64,000 bases of DNA from Mycolicibacterium sp. P9-64 (GCF_008329605.1 NZ_NPKO01000002.1:496001-560000), one strand, 5' to 3'. Counted from the first letter of the stretch, positions 42,678 to 53,576 are shown. Notes: a model not told the origin generated them from the sequence alone. Numbers and translations: made by a program.

Positions 42678-43703
42678 TCAGTCACCCGTGGAGAGCGTTG
42701 CCTTGCCGTTGAGCTGGTGACCGTTTCGATCGATCCAGACGAGGTCGACGACGTCGCCGGGGTAATGCCGGTCCAGCACGTCGGTGAGCGCGGTGGCCGA
42801 ATTCAACTGCTCACCGTTGATGCTGAGCAGCACGTCGCCGTCCAGCAGGCCTGCCTGCTGTGCGGGACCGCCGCGGAGCACCTCGCGCAACAGGACGCCT
42901 GGCAGCGATGCGCTCTGGTCGCTGGCGCTGACGCCAACGCCGAGCAACGTCGGCGGGCCGATGTGCACGGTGGCCGACGGCGTGCGGGATCGGATCTGGC
43001 CCGCCACCGCCAACGCGTCGTTGATCGGGATGGCAAAACCCTCCCCGCCAGGGCCCATCCGGAAGTTGACCGACGCTGCCGTCGTGACGCCGACGACCTC
43101 GCCCCGGCTGTTGATCAGTGGCCCGCCGGAGTCACCCGCCCGCACCGGAGCGGCGACCTCGATCAGCCCGGTCATCTGCTCGGCGCTGCCGGTGAGCTCG
43201 TCCTTGGCGTTGATGGTGCGGCCGAAGCCCGTCACCGTGCCTGCCTCGTTGGTGAGCGGATTGCCCGAACCGCGGGCATTGCCGAGCGCCACCACGGGAT
43301 CGCCGACCGCGAGCGCCGACGAGTCGCCGATCACTGCTGCAGGAAGACCACCCGACGTGCCTCGCATCTGCAGCACGGCGATGTCGTGGCCCCGGTCGTA
43401 GCCGACCAGGTCGACGGGGTACGGCACCCCAAGTGCCGTCGCGGTGATGTCGTCCGCGCCCTGCACGACGTGGAAGTTCGTCAAGATGGCGCCGCCGGGA
43501 TCGAGGATGATGCCGGTGCCTGCGCCGATGGCGTGCTGGTAGTTGATGACGGTGTCGATCCGCACGGTTGCGGGTTCCACCTGTGCGATCGCCCCGGACA
43601 GGTCGACGGGTGCCGCACTGGCGGTAGCGGGCATGACCACACTGACGGCGACCGCCGCCGCGATACTGGCGACGACTCGCCAGCGTGATCCGAACGTGCC
43701 CAT
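42678..43703 (-). CDS. Secreted trypsin-like serine protease with PDZ domain (PepA-like)
   Basis: A 341-residue HtrA-type protein. Residues 1-30 form a signal peptide with a likely cut after ATASA. The catalytic triad is H78 (LTNFHVV), D107 (GHDIAVL) and S192 (RAGDSGGPL). A PDZ domain fills the C-terminal 90 residues (GVLLREVLRGGPAQQAGLLDGDVLLSING, in parts). It is close in length and layout to mycobacterial PepA (Rv0125). It would act in the cell envelope or outside the cell. ATG 43703 with AGGTGAGG six bases upstream is preferred to the GTG at 43715. Confidence 0.87.
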   Translation of the reverse strand: MGTFGSRWRVVASIAAAVAVSVVMPATASAAPVDLSGAIAQVEPATVRIDTVINYQHAIGAGTGIILDPGGAILTNFHVVQGADDITATALGVPYPVDLVGYDRGHDIAVLQMRGTSGGLPAAVIGDSSALAVGDPVVALGNARGSGNPLTNEAGTVTGFGRTINAKDELTGSAEQMTGLIEVAAPVRAGDSGGPLINSRGEVVGVTTAASVNFRMGPGGEGFAIPINDALAVAGQIRSRTPSATVHIGPPTLLGVGVSASDQSASLPGVLLREVLRGGPAQQAGLLDGDVLLSINGEQLNSATALTDVLDRHYPGDVVDLVWIDRNGHQLNGKATLSTGD

Positions 43704-43790
43704 GCGCCGCCTCACCTAGATGTTTCCCACAATACTTACGGGAAGTACCCAGGCTGTCGATGAACGCGCTGTGCTGACGGCCGGAGCGGG

Positions 43791-44594
43791 TCAGTCTTCG
43801 AGGGCGACCCCACCGCGGGAGCGCTTGAACAACGACTTACCCGACGGGCGTCGATTGCGCAGCTTGCCTGCGGTTTCCTCGTCGTTGTCAGCTTTATCGT
43901 CGTCGGCTTCTGCGGCGTTAGCCGGTTCGTCGACCTCATTGGTCTCAGTAGTCTCATCGGCCGCAGTGGTCTCGGTGAGCTCGACGGCCCCGGTAGATTC
44001 CGACGGTTCGTCGGCAGCGGCGGGTACCGGAGCCTCGGCGTCGTCCTTCTCGGAGTCGGCGTCGTCCTCGACGGCGTCGGTCACCTCGGACTCGGCGGGA
44101 GCCTCGGCTGCGTCCCCTCGTCCGCGACGACGCTTCTCGGTCTTGGGCTTCAACGGTTTCGGCGGGGGCGGCGGCAACTCGGCGGTGAACGCCAGGTGGA
44201 AGGCCAGCAAGCCGAGCAGTGTGATTGCGGCAGCGGCGCCGTAGATGCCGAACAGCCACTGGCCTGCGGTGTCCAGGCTCAGCCACAGCTCGCTGATGGC
44301 GGTGCCGATGACGAGCAGGCCCGCGAGCACCAATAGCGCGATCGAGATGACCCGCAAGACGAGCGCCAGCCGTGGCGTGCCGAACTCGGGCTTGCGCGTG
44401 CGCAGCAGGGTGAAGACCACCGGCAGTGCAGCCAACCCGATCAGCGCACCCGCGACGATGCGCAGCGCAGTACCCAGCGTGTGGGAGGTATCGCCGAGCA
44501 GCTCGGGCCAGCGCGGCAAGACGAAGAAAAAGTAGAGGACTCCAGCGAGGACCAGGAACGACGTGTTCCACAACACCGCGATCCAGCGCCGCAT
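43791..44594 (-). CDS. lucA: LucA-like membrane protein (Rv3723 orthologue)
   Basis: A 267-residue protein with four hydrophobic segments in its first 150 residues and a cytoplasmic tail that is first proline- and lysine-rich (LPPPPPKPLKPKTEKRRRGR, about 160-180) and then very acidic and alanine/glutamate-rich. Length, layout and position next to tRNA-Ser, SRP RNA and the aminotransferase match M. tuberculosis Rv3723. That protein, LucA, stabilises Mce1 and Mce4 lipid importers by protecting their subunits. The ATG at 44594 has AAGGAGGACC directly upstream. The acidic tail diverges most and may not conserve partners. Confidence 0.82.
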   Translation of the reverse strand: MRRWIAVLWNTSFLVLAGVLYFFFVLPRWPELLGDTSHTLGTALRIVAGALIGLAALPVVFTLLRTRKPEFGTPRLALVLRVISIALLVLAGLLVIGTAISELWLSLDTAGQWLFGIYGAAAAITLLGLLAFHLAFTAELPPPPPKPLKPKTEKRRRGRGDAAEAPAESEVTDAVEDDADSEKDDAEAPVPAAADEPSESTGAVELTETTAADETTETNEVDEPANAAEADDDKADNDEETAGKLRNRRPSGKSLFKRSRGGVALED

Positions 44595-44626
44595 GGTCCT
44601 CCTTGACGAATTTGGCGTTCATATGG

Positions 44627-44663
44627 CCGGAGTGCGATCTACCAGGGGTAGATCGCACTCCGG
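44627..44663 (-). terminator. Perfect 16-bp hairpin between tRNA-Ser and lucA
   Basis: CCGGAGTGCGATCTAC (44627-44642) and its exact complement GTAGATCGCACTCCGG (44648-44663) flank a 5-base loop. On the minus strand it follows tRNA-Ser by eight bases and precedes lucA. There is no T-tract, so it would be a tract-less terminator or a tRNA processing/attenuation hairpin. Confidence 0.7.
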
Positions 44664-44671
44664 ACCAAGCG

Positions 44672-44756
44672 CGGAGGATAGGGGATTTGAACCCCTGAGG
44701 GCGTTAACCCAACCCGCGTTCCAGGCGAGCGCCATAGGCCACTAGGCGAATCCTCC
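44672..44756 (-). tRNA. serV: tRNA-Ser (GGA anticodon)
   Basis: The minus strand folds into a class II tRNA: acceptor arms GGAGGAT and ATCCTCC, anticodon loop CTGGAAC (anticodon GGA), a long variable arm and the T-arm with GGTTCAAATCC. The discriminator base is G and CCA is not encoded. Its position between lucA and the SRP RNA matches other mycobacteria; the symbol is taken from that synteny. Confidence 0.93.
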
Positions 44757-44886
44757 GCGCGCAATGGTAGCCGACCGGGCTATGCCGCCCGACCAGCCGC
44801 CGCAGTGCAGCGGTCCCGGGGCGCCGCGTTCTCCCCGGCAAGCGGGGGGACCCGCGGCTCCGAACCCGGGTACTACACTCTGGTTC

Positions 44887-44972
44887 GGACCCCGCGCGGC
44901 GTCCATCCTGTGAACTCCCCCAGGGCCGGAAGGCAGCAAGGGTCAATGGGCTCTGGCGGGTGCGCGGGGTCC
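44887..44972 (+). ncRNA. ffs: Small bacterial SRP RNA (4.5S)
   Basis: The core GGGCCGGAAGGCAGCAAGGG (44923-44942) is the conserved SRP hairpin tip that binds Ffh. An 11-base helix, GGACCCCGCGC (44887-44897) with GCGCGGGGTCC (44962-44972), closes the molecule of about 86 nucleotides. CTTATCTTTT follows directly and would end transcription. The RNA directs ribosomes making membrane proteins to the membrane. Confidence 0.92.
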
Positions 44973-45001
44973 CCTTATCTTTTGCACGGCTTATTGGATG
45001 A

Positions 45002-46315
<1,314 letters not shown>

Positions 46316-46341
46316 TCGGGGCGGCTGGGTAGCCTGCTCTC

Positions 46342-48297
46342 GTGGCTCTCTACCGCAAGTACCGGCCGGCGACGTTCGGTGAAGTAGTCGGCCAGGAACA
46401 CGTCACCGAACCACTGTCGACGGCGCTGTCGTCGGGCCGGATCAACCACGCGTACCTGTTCTCCGGCCCGCGTGGGTGTGGCAAGACGTCCTCGGCCCGC
46501 ATCCTGGCCCGCTCGCTGAACTGTGAGCAGGGTCCAACGCCCACGCCGTGCGGCGTGTGTGACTCCTGCGTCGCGCTTGCCCCCAACGGTCCCGGCAACG
46601 TCGACGTCGTCGAACTCGACGCGGCCAGCCACGGCGGCGTCGACGACACCCGCGAGCTGCGCGACCGGGCGTTCTACGCGCCCGCCCAGTCCCGGTACCG
46701 CATCTTCATCATCGACGAAGCGCACATGGTGACGAATGCAGGCTTCAACGCGCTGCTCAAGATCGTTGAGGAGCCGCCCGAGCACCTGATCTTCGTGTTC
46801 GCCACCACCGAACCCGAGAAGGTGCTGCCGACCATCCGCTCGCGCACCCACCACTACCCGTTCCGCCTTCTCGCCCCCAAGACCATGCGGCCCCTGCTGG
46901 AGCGGATCTGCGCGCAGGAGAACGTCACCGTCGACGACGCGGTGTACCCGTTGGTGATCCGCGCGGGTGGCGGCTCGCCGCGCGACACGCTTTCGGTACT
47001 CGATCAGCTGCTCGCCGGTGCCGACGATTCCCGCGTCGCCTATCCGCGGGCCCTTGCGCTACTGGGGGCCACCGACCTTGCGCTCATCGACGCTTCGGTC
47101 GACGCGCTGGCCGCAGGCGACGCCGGGGCACTGTTCGGGGCCATCGAGGCTCTGATCGACGCGGGCCATGATCCCCGCCGGTTCGCAATCGACCTGCTCG
47201 AGCGGTTCCGCGACCTCATCGTTCTGCAGGCCGTTCCCGACGCCGCGGCACGCGGTGTGGTCGATGCGCCCGACGACGTGTTGGAGCGGATGCGCAGCCA
47301 GGCCGAGCGCCTTGGTACCGCCACGTTGGCCCGCTACGCCGAAGTGGTGCACGCCGGTCTCGGCGAGATGCGTGGTGCCACTGCGCCTCGTCTGCTGCTC
47401 GAAGTGGTGTGCGCGCGGCTGCTGCTGCCGTCGGCGAGCGACACCGAAGCGGCTCTGCTGCAACGGATCGAGCGTCTCGAGACGCGACTGGACGTGTCGA
47501 TACCCGCCGATGAGGCGGCACCGCGGGCCGCGGCGTCGTCGACGGGCAAGAGTTTCGTCCGGCGGAGCCAGGCGCCCGAGCCTGTGCCTGCGGCTGCTGT
47601 CGAGCCACCCAAGGCACCCGTCGCGCCTCTGCCCGTGCCACCTCCTGCCGCGGTGCCTCGCGCCGAAGCGCCGCCTGTCGCAGCACCACCCGCAGCACCA
47701 CCCGCCGAAGCGCCTCGCGAGGAGGGCCCGCCCGCACCGGAACCCGCGCGGCCGGAGCCCACGCCGCCTGCACCACCGCCGGCAGAGCCCGCGCCGCCGC
47801 CGCCTGCCGCCGCGGCACCAGCCGTCGCGCCGCCACCGGTCACCGGAGGGCAACCCGACGCGGGCGCGGTGCGGTCCATGTGGACGACGGTCAGGGAGAA
47901 GGTGCGTGAGCGCAGGCGTACCACCGACGTCATGCTCGACGGCGCCATCGTGGTGGCCGTCGAGGGCGACACGCTGGTGCTCAGCCACGTGTCCGCTCCG
48001 CTGGCCAAGCGGCTCAACGAGCCGAACAACGTCGAGATCATCCGCGACGCGCTCAAGGACGCGCTCGGCGTGAACTGGTCCGTCCGCTGTGAGGCGGGCT
48101 CCCCGACCGCGGCCGGGCCTGCCGAACGCGCAAAGCCATCCGCCGCCCCGCCGCCACCACCGGATGAAGACGACGAGGAGAGCATGCTCGCCGAGGCCGA
48201 GCACGCCGAGACCGCACCCCGGCGCGACCCCGAGGAGGTCGCGCTCGAGCTACTGCAGAACGAACTGGGTGCCCGTCCGATCGACCCCGCTCGCTAG
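46342..48297 (+). CDS. dnaX: DNA polymerase III subunits gamma/tau
   Basis: A 651-residue clamp-loader ATPase. Walker A is GPRGCGKTSS (42-51), four cysteines (C61, C70, C73, C76) form the zinc module, and FIIDEAHMV carries Walker B. Domains I to III cover about 1-370. A linker of about 120 residues (about 400-515) consists almost wholly of proline, alanine and glutamate, and a conserved C-terminal domain follows. It loads the sliding clamp and holds polymerase cores. It begins at GTG 46342, 26 bases after the aminotransferase. Confidence 0.95.
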   Translation: MALYRKYRPATFGEVVGQEHVTEPLSTALSSGRINHAYLFSGPRGCGKTSSARILARSLNCEQGPTPTPCGVCDSCVALAPNGPGNVDVVELDAASHGGVDDTRELRDRAFYAPAQSRYRIFIIDEAHMVTNAGFNALLKIVEEPPEHLIFVFATTEPEKVLPTIRSRTHHYPFRLLAPKTMRPLLERICAQENVTVDDAVYPLVIRAGGGSPRDTLSVLDQLLAGADDSRVAYPRALALLGATDLALIDASVDALAAGDAGALFGAIEALIDAGHDPRRFAIDLLERFRDLIVLQAVPDAAARGVVDAPDDVLERMRSQAERLGTATLARYAEVVHAGLGEMRGATAPRLLLEVVCARLLLPSASDTEAALLQRIERLETRLDVSIPADEAAPRAAASSTGKSFVRRSQAPEPVPAAAVEPPKAPVAPLPVPPPAAVPRAEAPPVAAPPAAPPAEAPREEGPPAPEPARPEPTPPAPPPAEPAPPPPAAAAPAVAPPPVTGGQPDAGAVRSMWTTVREKVRERRRTTDVMLDGAIVVAVEGDTLVLSHVSAPLAKRLNEPNNVEIIRDALKDALGVNWSVRCEAGSPTAAGPAERAKPSAAPPPPPDEDDEESMLAEAEHAETAPRRDPEEVALELLQNELGARPIDPAR

Positions 48298-48500
48298 AGC
48301 GGTGCATCGGTTTGCATCAAAATCCCTGAATGGCAATGTATTTCACCTCCACGGCCCAACCCATTCTTGTTCAACTGGGTGAGGGGAGCGCCAGCTCGGG
48401 CGGCTGCCGTGATCCAGTTCCATCGCCACGGGTCTGACAGACTCGGTCCGCGGGCCCGAGGCGCGATCGAGCCAAAGCGGACTGCGGCAATACTGGCAGC

Positions 48501-49400
48501 ATGTTGATCGGTGTGATCGCCGCGTTGTTGGCGTGCTTCGGCTACGGGACGGCCACCGTCCTGCAGTCCTACGGCGCGCGCAGCGCCGCCGCGGCGGACG
48601 CCGAACGTGGAACTGACGCGGTTGGCGGCTCGGGTGCCCCTTCGTTGGGGGCCACTGTCCGTGCCGCGCTGACGCCGGCGTTCCTCGCCGGGATGGCGCT
48701 CGACGGCGTGGGCTTCGTGGGAAGTGTCGTCTCGGCCCGCCTGATACCGCTTTTCCTGTCGCAGACGATCATCAGCGCCAATCTCGTGGTGACGGCCGTA
48801 CTCGGCGTCTCGATGCTCGGGGTGCGCCTGCGCACCCGCGACTGGGTGGCCATCGTGATGGTCGTCGTGTCCCTCTGCGTATTGGGACTCACCGCCGGTC
48901 ATGTAGGTGACGACGTGGCGAGCCGCGGGATGCACTGGGGCGTGCTGGCGTTCTCAGCCGTGATCCTGCTGGTCGGACTCGGACTGATCCACCTGCTCGG
49001 CGGCCGCGCCGCCGTGGCCGCCGGACTTGCCGCGGGTGTCTTGTTCGGAGCCATGGCGGTCGCGGTGCGGGTGGTCGATGGAATCGACCCGCTGCGGCCC
49101 GCATTGCTGTTGGCCGACCCGGCGGCGTACGCGGTGGCGCTCGCTGGGGTTGGCGGCTTCTATCTGTTCACCGTGGCACTGCAGATCGGTTCCGTCACCG
49201 GAGCCTCGGCCGCACTCGTCGCCGGCGAGACGGTGATTCCTGGAATCGTCGGCGTGGTGCTGCTCGGTGACACGTCGGCACCCGGCATGGGCTGGCTGGT
49301 GGCAGTGGCGTTCATCGGTGCGGTCGCGGGTGCAGTGGCGGTGGCGTTGTTCGGTGCCGCGGACGTGGAGACCACCGAGCCCAGTACCAGCGCCGGGTGA
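48501..49400 (+). CDS. DMT-superfamily-like membrane protein
   Basis: A 299-residue protein with about nine or ten hydrophobic segments in the pattern of EamA/DMT-type transporters, including glycine-rich helices such as LAAGVLFGAMAVAVR and GETVIPGIVGVVLLGD, the latter typical of the second EamA half. It would move a small metabolite across the inner membrane. It begins MLIGVIAALLACFGYG at ATG 48501, with weak binding signal. It has no clear counterpart in the M. tuberculosis arrangement around dnaX. Confidence 0.72.
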   Translation: MLIGVIAALLACFGYGTATVLQSYGARSAAAADAERGTDAVGGSGAPSLGATVRAALTPAFLAGMALDGVGFVGSVVSARLIPLFLSQTIISANLVVTAVLGVSMLGVRLRTRDWVAIVMVVVSLCVLGLTAGHVGDDVASRGMHWGVLAFSAVILLVGLGLIHLLGGRAAVAAGLAAGVLFGAMAVAVRVVDGIDPLRPALLLADPAAYAVALAGVGGFYLFTVALQIGSVTGASAALVAGETVIPGIVGVVLLGDTSAPGMGWLVAVAFIGAVAGAVAVALFGAADVETTEPSTSAG

Positions 49401-49436
49401 TCTACGCGGCACCGCCTCAGTGCTGCGCGGTGCCCG

Positions 49437-50753
49437 CTAGGGCGTCCACCACGGACGCAGCGGCAGGTCGCCGTCGCCGCCCTTGGCATTGAGCTTGACA
49501 GCCAGTACCTGGTGCAGCTGAACGACATTCGACTCGAAGCCGAGGCGTGACCCTGCCATGTACAACCCCCACACCTTCGCGGTGGGCAGGCCGACCTCCT
49601 CGACTGCTTCGTCCCAGTGCTCGACGAGGTTGGCGCACCAGTCCCGCAGCGTCAGCGCGTAGTGGTGGCGCAGGTTCTCCTCGTGCACCACCTCGAGGCC
49701 GATGTCCTGCGCCTCGCTGATGATGCGGCCCGACCCGGTGAGCTCGCCGTCAGGGAACACGTAGCGGTCGATGAAGCCGCCCGCGGACGCGCCCGTCCTG
49801 TTGTCCGGCCGGGTGATGCAGTGGTTCAGCAGCAGGGCGCCGCTGCGCATCTTCGACTTGAGGAAGCGGAAGTACGACGGGTAGTTGTGCACACCGATGT
49901 GCTCGGTGAGCCCGATCGAGGACACCGCGTCGAACCCGGACTCCCGCACGTCGCGGTAGTCACCGTGGCGCACCTCGGCCAGGTCGGAAAGGCCCTGCTC
50001 GGCGATGGCGTTCTGCGCCCACGCCGCCTGCTCCTTCGACAGCGTCACGCCGATGGTCTTGACGCCGCGCTTGGCCGCGTAGCGCACCATGCTGCCCCAG
50101 CCGCAGCCGACGTCGAGCAGCCGATCGCCCGGCTGCAGCCGCAGCTTCTCGAACACCAGGCGGTACTTGTTCTCCTGCGCGTCCTCCAGCGACTGGTCGG
50201 GGCTGGTGTAGGCCGCGCAGGTGTAGGTCATCGACGGACCGAGCACCCATTCGTAGAACGCGTTCGACACGTCGTAGTGGTGGTGGATGGCATCGGCGTC
50301 GCGAGTCTTGCTGTGTCGCAAGCCCTCCGCGATGCGCCGCCAGCGGGGCAGCGCCTCCTGCGGCGGCGGCGCGATCGGCATGAGCCGCTCGAGTCCGATC
50401 GACCGCACGATGTTGGCGAGCACCCGCGCAGGTGGGCGCTTGAAGTCGAGCTTGTCGGCGAGCGCACACAGCAACTCGTACGGATCGCCGGGGTGCACGC
50501 CCTGCGGCTCCAGATCCCCTGAGACGTAGGCGCGGGCCAGCCCCAGATCGCCCGGCGCGGTGGCCAGGTAGGTGGTGCCGCGCGGCGTGCGCAGGTTGAG
50601 GCCGAGCTGAGCATCGTCGGGCCCGGCCGTGCTGCCGTCGTATGCGGTGAACTTCAGTGGAAGTTCGTTTCCTGCGGTGAAGATCTCGAGGATCTCGGCC
50701 AGGGTCAGCCGGTCGGACTCCCTGCCCGTCGTCGCGTCCTTGTATGTCGTCAT
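49437..50753 (-). CDS. Cyclopropane-fatty-acyl-phospholipid synthase-like methyltransferase (Rv3720 orthologue)
   Basis: A 438-residue SAM-dependent methyltransferase. The SAM motif LLDVGCGWGSM is at about 213-223 and the cyclopropane-synthase segment with GLTEHIGVHNY follows. An N-terminal 140-residue extension resembles E. coli Cfa rather than mycolic-acid enzymes, pointing to phospholipid acyl chains as substrate. Its ATG overlaps the stop of the FAD-linked oxidase by four bases (ATGA). The pair is conserved in mycobacteria (Rv3719-Rv3720) and, with related C19:0 pathways (BfaAB), may make methyl-branched acyl chains such as 10-methylstearate. Confidence 0.87.
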   Translation of the reverse strand: MTTYKDATTGRESDRLTLAEILEIFTAGNELPLKFTAYDGSTAGPDDAQLGLNLRTPRGTTYLATAPGDLGLARAYVSGDLEPQGVHPGDPYELLCALADKLDFKRPPARVLANIVRSIGLERLMPIAPPPQEALPRWRRIAEGLRHSKTRDADAIHHHYDVSNAFYEWVLGPSMTYTCAAYTSPDQSLEDAQENKYRLVFEKLRLQPGDRLLDVGCGWGSMVRYAAKRGVKTIGVTLSKEQAAWAQNAIAEQGLSDLAEVRHGDYRDVRESGFDAVSSIGLTEHIGVHNYPSYFRFLKSKMRSGALLLNHCITRPDNRTGASAGGFIDRYVFPDGELTGSGRIISEAQDIGLEVVHEENLRHHYALTLRDWCANLVEHWDEAVEEVGLPTAKVWGLYMAGSRLGFESNVVQLHQVLAVKLNAKGGDGDLPLRPWWTP

Positions 50754-52129
50754 CGTCTCTGTACCGCCTTCGCATAAAGATCAAGCAGTCGTGAATCCGG
50801 GTCGTAGATCTTCTTGACTGTTTTGTAGGTTTCCCCGCCGTAGAGCTCGTCGAACTCCTCAGCCGAGTAGTAGGCATCCGAGTACAGCGACTTGTGCCCG
50901 TCGAACTCGCTGACCTTCGTCTCGATCATCCTGTTGGTATACCCATCCGTCGGACCAATGGGCACCGACGACCAGAATCCGACGTTGACGTAGGTGTGAT
51001 GCCCGCCGATCGGGTACAGCGGCCAGCCCGCGTCGTCGCGGAGCCGCAGCGGACACAGCCAGAGCGGCTCGATCGGCACGTTGGTCAGGAACCAGTCCAG
51101 GAACGCCGCGGTCCGTTCGATCGGTACCTCGACGTCCTGCACCACGCGCTCGCGTGGCGGGCGCCCATTGCGCTTCTCGATCCGGTCGGCGATGTCGTAC
51201 TTCTGGTCGTAACCGATGAGCTTCCAGTAGAAGCTGCTGCGTCGAAGGCGTCGCGGCCAGAACTTCCGGATCGTGGGGTTCTGCGCGCCGAAGGCCCGCG
51301 AGCACCAGAACCAGTCGGTGTCCCAGCGCCACAGGTAGTCGTGGATGGTCAGCCGGTCGTGCTTCTCGCCTGACGCGTGCTGGATGGACCGGTAGTAGAT
51401 GTCCTTGCCGGTGTAGTCACTGGCGGGGCCGGGCGTCGACGTCTGCACGCCGAGGCACAGGTAGCTCTCGTCGGCGCTGAACACCACTCCGTCGAGATAG
51501 TCGATCGGTGCGCCGTCGTACCCGCCCGTCTCGATGATGCGTTCCATCGTGGCAACCAGATCCGTCAACGAGGTGAACCGCAGGTGTCGAAGGCTGACGA
51601 ACGGCTTGACCGGCTCGAGTTCGATCTTGAGCCGCACCGAATATCCCAGCGTGCCGTAGGAATTCGGGAACGACCTGAACAGATCCGCATGCTGATCGCG
51701 TGACGCGGTGACGACTTCGCCGGCGCCGGTGATGATGTCCAGCTCCAGAACCGATTCGTGCGGCAGCCCGTTGCGGAACGACGCCGACTCGATGCCGAGC
51801 CCGGTGACGGCGCCACCCAGCGTGATGGTCTTGAGCTGGGGGACCACCAGAGGCGACAGCCCAAAGGGCAGCGTGGCGGCGACGAGGTCCTCGTAGGTAC
51901 ACATTCCGGCGACGTCGGCGGACCGTGCTTCGGGGTCGACGGAGATCACACCCGTCAGGCCCGACGAATCCAGTCCCTTGGCGGACGTCTTGGCGCGGGC
52001 CCGAAACAGGTTGGAAGTAGGTTTGGCCAGCCGAACGGTGGCGTTCGGCGGGATGGCACGGTAGCTGGCGAGCAGCCTCTCCACGCCTAGGGCGTGGGTA
52101 GCCTGTGCGTCAGTTGATACGACAGACAC
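50750..52129 (-). CDS. FAD-binding oxidoreductase (Rv3719 orthologue)
   Basis: A 459-residue FAD-linked enzyme of the PCMH/DHCR24-like type. The FAD-binding half (about 30-210) contains DVAGMCTYEDLVAATLPFGL, where the family binds the pyrophosphate, and LGGAVTGLGIESASFRNGLPHESV. It is translationally coupled to the methyltransferase, and together they form a two-step lipid modification pair: methyl transfer to an unsaturated acyl chain, then reduction of the methylene. A GTG at 52129 is the start and probably lies near the transcription start. Confidence 0.83.
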   Translation of the reverse strand: MSVVSTDAQATHALGVERLLASYRAIPPNATVRLAKPTSNLFRARAKTSAKGLDSSGLTGVISVDPEARSADVAGMCTYEDLVAATLPFGLSPLVVPQLKTITLGGAVTGLGIESASFRNGLPHESVLELDIITGAGEVVTASRDQHADLFRSFPNSYGTLGYSVRLKIELEPVKPFVSLRHLRFTSLTDLVATMERIIETGGYDGAPIDYLDGVVFSADESYLCLGVQTSTPGPASDYTGKDIYYRSIQHASGEKHDRLTIHDYLWRWDTDWFWCSRAFGAQNPTIRKFWPRRLRRSSFYWKLIGYDQKYDIADRIEKRNGRPPRERVVQDVEVPIERTAAFLDWFLTNVPIEPLWLCPLRLRDDAGWPLYPIGGHHTYVNVGFWSSVPIGPTDGYTNRMIETKVSEFDGHKSLYSDAYYSAEEFDELYGGETYKTVKKIYDPDSRLLDLYAKAVQRR

Positions 52130-52220
52130 GCATATACGCTAGTCCGCGGTGGAACCCGATGCGACACCAGCAAGCGGGAATCACACTGCAACGCCAACTC
52201 AATTCAAGGAGTCTTCACCG

Positions 52221-52661
52221 ATGGGACAGGTCAGCGCGTCCAGCACCGTCTTGATCAACGCCGAGCCGGAAGCTGTACTGGCCGCCGTCGCGGACTATCA
52301 GACGGTTCGCCCCAAGATCCTCTCCGCGCACTACAGCGGGTACAAAGTCCTCGAGGGCGGTCAGGGTGCCGGCACCGTAGCCACCTGGAAGCTGCAGGCC
52401 ACCGAATCGCGCGTGCGTGACGTCAAAGCCGAGGTCGACGTCGCGGGGCACTCCGTCATCGAGAAGGACGCCAACTCGACGATGGTGACCACGTGGACCG
52501 TCGCGCCGGCGGGAACGGGGTCGACCGTGACCACCAAGACGGCCTGGGTCGGCGCCGGGGGAGTGAAGGGCTTCTTCGAGAAGACGTTCGCGCCGTTGGG
52601 GCTGCGCAAGATTCAGGCCGAGGTGCTGGAGAACCTGAAGAAGGCGGTCGAGGGCGCGTAA
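52221..52661 (+). CDS. SRPBCC-family protein (Rv3718c orthologue)
   Basis: A 146-residue START/polyketide-cyclase-like helix-grip protein: an N-terminal strand (VSASSTVLINAEPEAVLAAVADY), alternating strands and a long C-terminal helix (RKIQAEVLENLKKAVEG). It should bind a hydrophobic ligand in its cavity. The ATG at 52221 has AAGGAG ten bases upstream. It is divergent from the FAD oxidase and conserved at this place in mycobacteria. No reaction is known. Confidence 0.85.
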   Translation: MGQVSASSTVLINAEPEAVLAAVADYQTVRPKILSAHYSGYKVLEGGQGAGTVATWKLQATESRVRDVKAEVDVAGHSVIEKDANSTMVTTWTVAPAGTGSTVTTKTAWVGAGGVKGFFEKTFAPLGLRKIQAEVLENLKKAVEGA

Positions 52662-52688
52662 GCGGCCGACGTCAGATCGGATGGCGGC

Positions 52689-53453
52689 TCAACTCGCCGC
52701 GCGCGCCGGGCGTGTCGCAAGGAACGCGGCGATTCCGCGCACTACGGCGTCGGCGTACTTCTGCCTGCCGTCGGGACTCTCGATCAGCGCTGCGTCGGCG
52801 GGGTTCTTCATGTTGCCCATCTCCACCAGGATCGACGGGTACTGGGCCAGATTCAGCCCGGTCAGGTCGGAGCGGCCATAGAGCCCGCCCTGGCCGATGT
52901 AGGTGGCGGGCACCAGGCCGGAGGCCTGCAACTGATCCCGCATCGTCTGGGCGAACTGGATGGCAGGCCCCGACTGCGCCTGGTTGAGCGGCGGCGACGA
53001 GTAGTTGACGTGGAAGCCACGCCCGCTCTCCGGACCTCCGTCGGCGTGGATCGACACGATGGCGTCGGGTTGCAGGGCGTTGGCCATCGCTGCGCGCTCG
53101 TCGACGCATGGCGCGACGGCGTCGTCGTTGCCGCGTGACATGGCAGTGCGCACCCCGAGCTGGGTCAGCTCGGCACGGATGCGCAGCACCGTCTCCCAGT
53201 TGAACGTGTGCTCGGGATAGCCCCTGTTGGTCGACGTCCCGCTGGTCTGGCAGTCCTTCGTCCCGCCGCGGCCCGTGGGCACCTGTTTGGTCAGCGACGC
53301 GTCGTTGGCGCCGTTGTGGCCGGGGTCAAGGAAGACGATCCGCCCGGCGATGCTGGGTGCGGCGGTCGCGGTGGGAGCCGCGGACACCGAGGTGGCGACG
53401 AGGAGGCCGACAGCCAACGCGGCGCCGACACGAATACTTGCTCGGACGTGCAC
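52689..53453 (-). CDS. N-acetylmuramoyl-L-alanine amidase (Rv3717/Ami1 orthologue)
   Basis: A 254-residue secreted amidase_3 enzyme. A signal peptide ends near residue 32 ([10 protein letters not shown]). The zinc histidine is in FLDPGHNG (about 41-48), the second ligand glutamate in [18 protein letters not shown] carries the next histidine, and the catalytic glutamate is in ILVEMGN. It cleaves peptide stems from peptidoglycan during cell separation. Length and neighbours match Rv3717, which lacks a separate cell-wall binding domain. The start is a GTG at 53453. Confidence 0.9.
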   Translation of the reverse strand: MHVRASIRVGAALAVGLLVATSVSAAPTATAAPSIAGRIVFLDPGHNGANDASLTKQVPTGRGGTKDCQTSGTSTNRGYPEHTFNWETVLRIRAELTQLGVRTAMSRGNDDAVAPCVDERAAMANALQPDAIVSIHADGGPESGRGFHVNYSSPPLNQAQSGPAIQFAQTMRDQLQASGLVPATYIGQGGLYGRSDLTGLNLAQYPSILVEMGNMKNPADAALIESPDGRQKYADAVVRGIAAFLATRPARAAS

Positions 53454-53576
53454 GCCGCAACGCTAGTCCGCGAGGCGACTACGCTTGGAACTCAAATCGC
53501 CTTGTCCGCACATGCGAAATCAAGTCGAGACCGACCCGGTACCAACCCGATTTCAGATGTGAAGGGGTCCCACGTC

